A stretch of DNA of 7,601 bases from Candidatus Coatesiibacteriota bacterium (lineage in GTDB: Bacteria > Oederibacteriota > CAKKQC01), in the NCBI GenBank assembly GCA_023265785.1, contig JAHFSL010000037.1, forward strand, positions 3,350 to 10,950. The letters run 5' to 3'. Below, one piece after another: positions 6,259 to 7,601 of this stretch. The notes beneath the pieces are model-generated. The model was not told the DNA's origin, did no database searches, and saw only the letters and a list, made by a program, of their open reading frames with translations. The stretch's first letter is position 1. Each line of letters begins with the position of its first letter. Both the position numbers and the translations under genes were made by a program.

Positions 6259-7601
6259 TGGGCCGCCGTTCCGGGCCGGTGCCGTGGCTGGACGCGGTGG
6301 TCCGCGGCTCCTCCTTCCTGGTGGCACGGCACGCCGCGGTGTCGCTGGTGAATTTCGGTTCGACGCTGGCGCTGGCCTGGTTCCTGACGCCGGGGGACTG
6401 GGGCGCCTTTGCCGTTGCCGACCCCTTCGTGATCGCGTGCGCGCTGGTCATGGACCTGGGGCTGACCGCCGCGCTGGTGCGCGCCCCCGCCGCGCGGCTG
6501 GAGGGCCTGGCGGCGCGCATCGTCCGCCTCCAGGCGCTGTTGGGCGCGGCGGCCGCCGCCCTGCTCTGGGCGGTCGCCGCGCGGTGGCAAGGCTGGTACG
6601 GGCTGGCGCCGGGCCAGGAATGGATCCTGCGGCTGGACGCGCTGGCCCTCCTGCTCCTGCCCTTGCGCCAGGTCGCCGTGGCGCGGCTGGAGCGGGACCT
6701 GGCGTTCCCGCGCATCGCGGCGCTGGAGACGGCCGAGGCGCTGGGAGCCCAGGCGGTCGTGGTCACGCTGGCCTGGCGCGGGGCGGGGCCGTTGGCGCTC
6801 GTGGCCGGTCCCCTGTTGCGCGCGGCGGTCGGGGCCGTGGTGGCGCCCGCACTGGCGGGATGGCGGTGGTGGGCCGCGCCGCCGCCCGGCCGGGTCTCCC
6901 TGCGACCGCTCCTGCGGTTTGGGCTGGTCCTCCGCGCCAACAACTTCGTGACCTTTGGCCGGGATGCCGTCATCCCCTTCGCCGTGGGCTCGGTGGCGGG
7001 CCCGGCCGCCGCCGGATACATCCGGTGGGCGGCCGCGGTGGCGAACTACCCGGCGCTCCTGTTCCTGAATGTCAGCCGGGTCTTCTACCCCCTGTTCGTG
7101 CGGCTCAAGGCCAGGACGGCCCTCCTGCGCCCGGCCGTCGAAGGTGCCCTGCACGCGTCGGTTTGGGCCTGCGGCCTGCTCTCGGTCCCCCTGTTCGGAC
7201 TGGCCGACCCGCTGGTCCGGCTGGTCTTCAAGGAGCGGTGGTGGCCGGCCATTCCCCTCTTTGATATCCTGGTCCCGATCAACGTCCTCCTCGCGGCCAT
7301 CGTGACCGCCGGCGCCTGCTATGACGCGCGCGGCCGGCCCGGCGTCCGGCTGGCCTTCGCGGTGGCCGGCGGCGCCGTGCTCTGGGGCGGCACCCTCCTG
7401 GCCCGGCGCCCGTATGGGCTGATGGGCTTCGGGTCCGCCAACCTGGCGATGAATCTCGTGGAACTGGGGCTGGTGGGAGCCCTGGCCCGGTCCCTGCCCG
7501 GGCTGGCCCTCCCGTGGCGTCCGGCGCTCGCGGCCGCCGTGACCGGCCTCACCCTGCGCGCCACCGTGAACGCTCTGCCGGCCGTGGCCGGCGGCTGGCC
7601 G
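6258..7601 (+). CDS. Wzx-like oligosaccharide flippase (MOP superfamily), 3' end outside window
   Basis: The frame opened by ATG at 6258 has no stop through the last base, giving 448 residues, close to the full length of most flippases. The translation is strongly hydrophobic with many predicted helices. Its start follows the family pattern: an N-terminal helix, then LAWFLTPGDWGAFAVADPF (39-57) and VMDLGLTAALVR (64-75), equivalent to the usual 'L-x-P-x-(D/E)-(W/F/Y)-G' and 'DLGL' segments. The middle has LRFGLVLRANNFVTFGRDAV (219-238) and AGYIRWAAAVANYPALLFLN (252-271), followed by RVFYPLFVRL and FKERWWPAIPLFDIL (324-338). Members flip undecaprenyl-diphosphate-linked oligosaccharides from the inner to the outer face of the cytoplasmic membrane. 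It is the last gene seen in the operon and its start overlaps the methyltransferase stop. A teichuronic- or succinoglycan-type exporter of the same superfamily is an alternative name for the same role. Confidence 0.9.
   Translation, partial: MGRRSGPVPWLDAVVRGSSFLVARHAAVSLVNFGSTLALAWFLTPGDWGAFAVADPFVIACALVMDLGLTAALVRAPAARLEGLAARIVRLQALLGAAAAALLWAVAARWQGWYGLAPGQEWILRLDALALLLLPLRQVAVARLERDLAFPRIAALETAEALGAQAVVVTLAWRGAGPLALVAGPLLRAAVGAVVAPALAGWRWWAAPPPGRVSLRPLLRFGLVLRANNFVTFGRDAVIPFAVGSVAGPAAAGYIRWAAAVANYPALLFLNVSRVFYPLFVRLKARTALLRPAVEGALHASVWACGLLSVPLFGLADPLVRLVFKERWWPAIPLFDILVPINVLLAAIVTAGACYDARGRPGVRLAFAVAGGAVLWGGTLLARRPYGLMGFGSANLAMNLVELGLVGALARSLPGLALPWRPALAAAVTGLTLRATVNALPAVAGGWP

Noticed and set aside
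5768..7264. A 498-codon plus-strand open frame overlapping the methyltransferase and flippase
   Set aside because: It is out of frame with both. The other two frames give textbook methyltransferase and flippase motifs, while this one gives only Gly/Arg/Ala/Pro-rich sequence.
1..7601. CRISPR array, tRNA, insertion sequence, phage or defence system
   Set aside because: No repeated spacer pattern, cloverleaf, transposase, integrase or nuclease/helicase defence motif was seen on either strand; the window is almost wholly filled by the seven genes listed.

Overview
This GC-rich window (visually about 70% G+C) comes from a bacterium and carries one co-directional, tightly packed block of envelope or extracellular polysaccharide genes on the + strand. 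The gene set points to a Gram-negative (diderm) lineage: a family 9 glycosyltransferase, the family of LPS heptosyltransferases; a polyprenyl-phosphate sugar-phosphate transferase; and a Wzx-type flippase. Three of the seven starts I chose are GTG. The phylum cannot be settled from the sequence; nothing here is diagnostic between GC-rich Proteobacteria or Myxococcota, Planctomycetes, Verrucomicrobia-type groups and similar lineages.

Layout: (1) bases 1-179 are the 3' end of an endonuclease III gene (nth), recognised by its C-terminal [4Fe-4S] cysteine loop. (2) About 200-1993 encodes a polytopic membrane protein of the YfhO type, probably related to GT-C glycosyltransferases. (3) 2002-3144 is a family 9 glycosyltransferase. 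(4) 3137-4504 is the initiating polyprenyl glycosylphosphotransferase. (5) 4508-5611 is a GT4-family glycosyltransferase. (6) 5608-6258 is a class I SAM-dependent methyltransferase. (7) 6258 to the right edge is a Wzx-like oligosaccharide flippase whose frame is still open at the last base. The genes overlap or lie within a few bases of each other (the largest gap, 20 bases, follows nth), so there is no room for internal promoters or terminators between genes and the block is very probably one transcript.

How they would work together (inference from families): the sugar-phosphate transferase loads the first sugar-1-phosphate onto undecaprenyl phosphate at the inner membrane; the GT4 and GT9 enzymes extend the lipid-linked glycan on the cytoplasmic face; the methyltransferase may methylate or cap it; the flippase moves it across the membrane; and the YfhO-like protein may add a sugar from a polyprenyl-phosphate donor on the outer face. 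No Wzy polymerase, Wzz regulator, ligase, export porin or nucleotide-sugar gene lies inside the window, so this is a fragment of a larger locus.

I found no CRISPR array, tRNA or rRNA gene, insertion sequence, phage gene or defence system. The region is mostly ordinary in kind; the most interesting elements are the YfhO-like protein, the nth junction and two intragenic hairpins.
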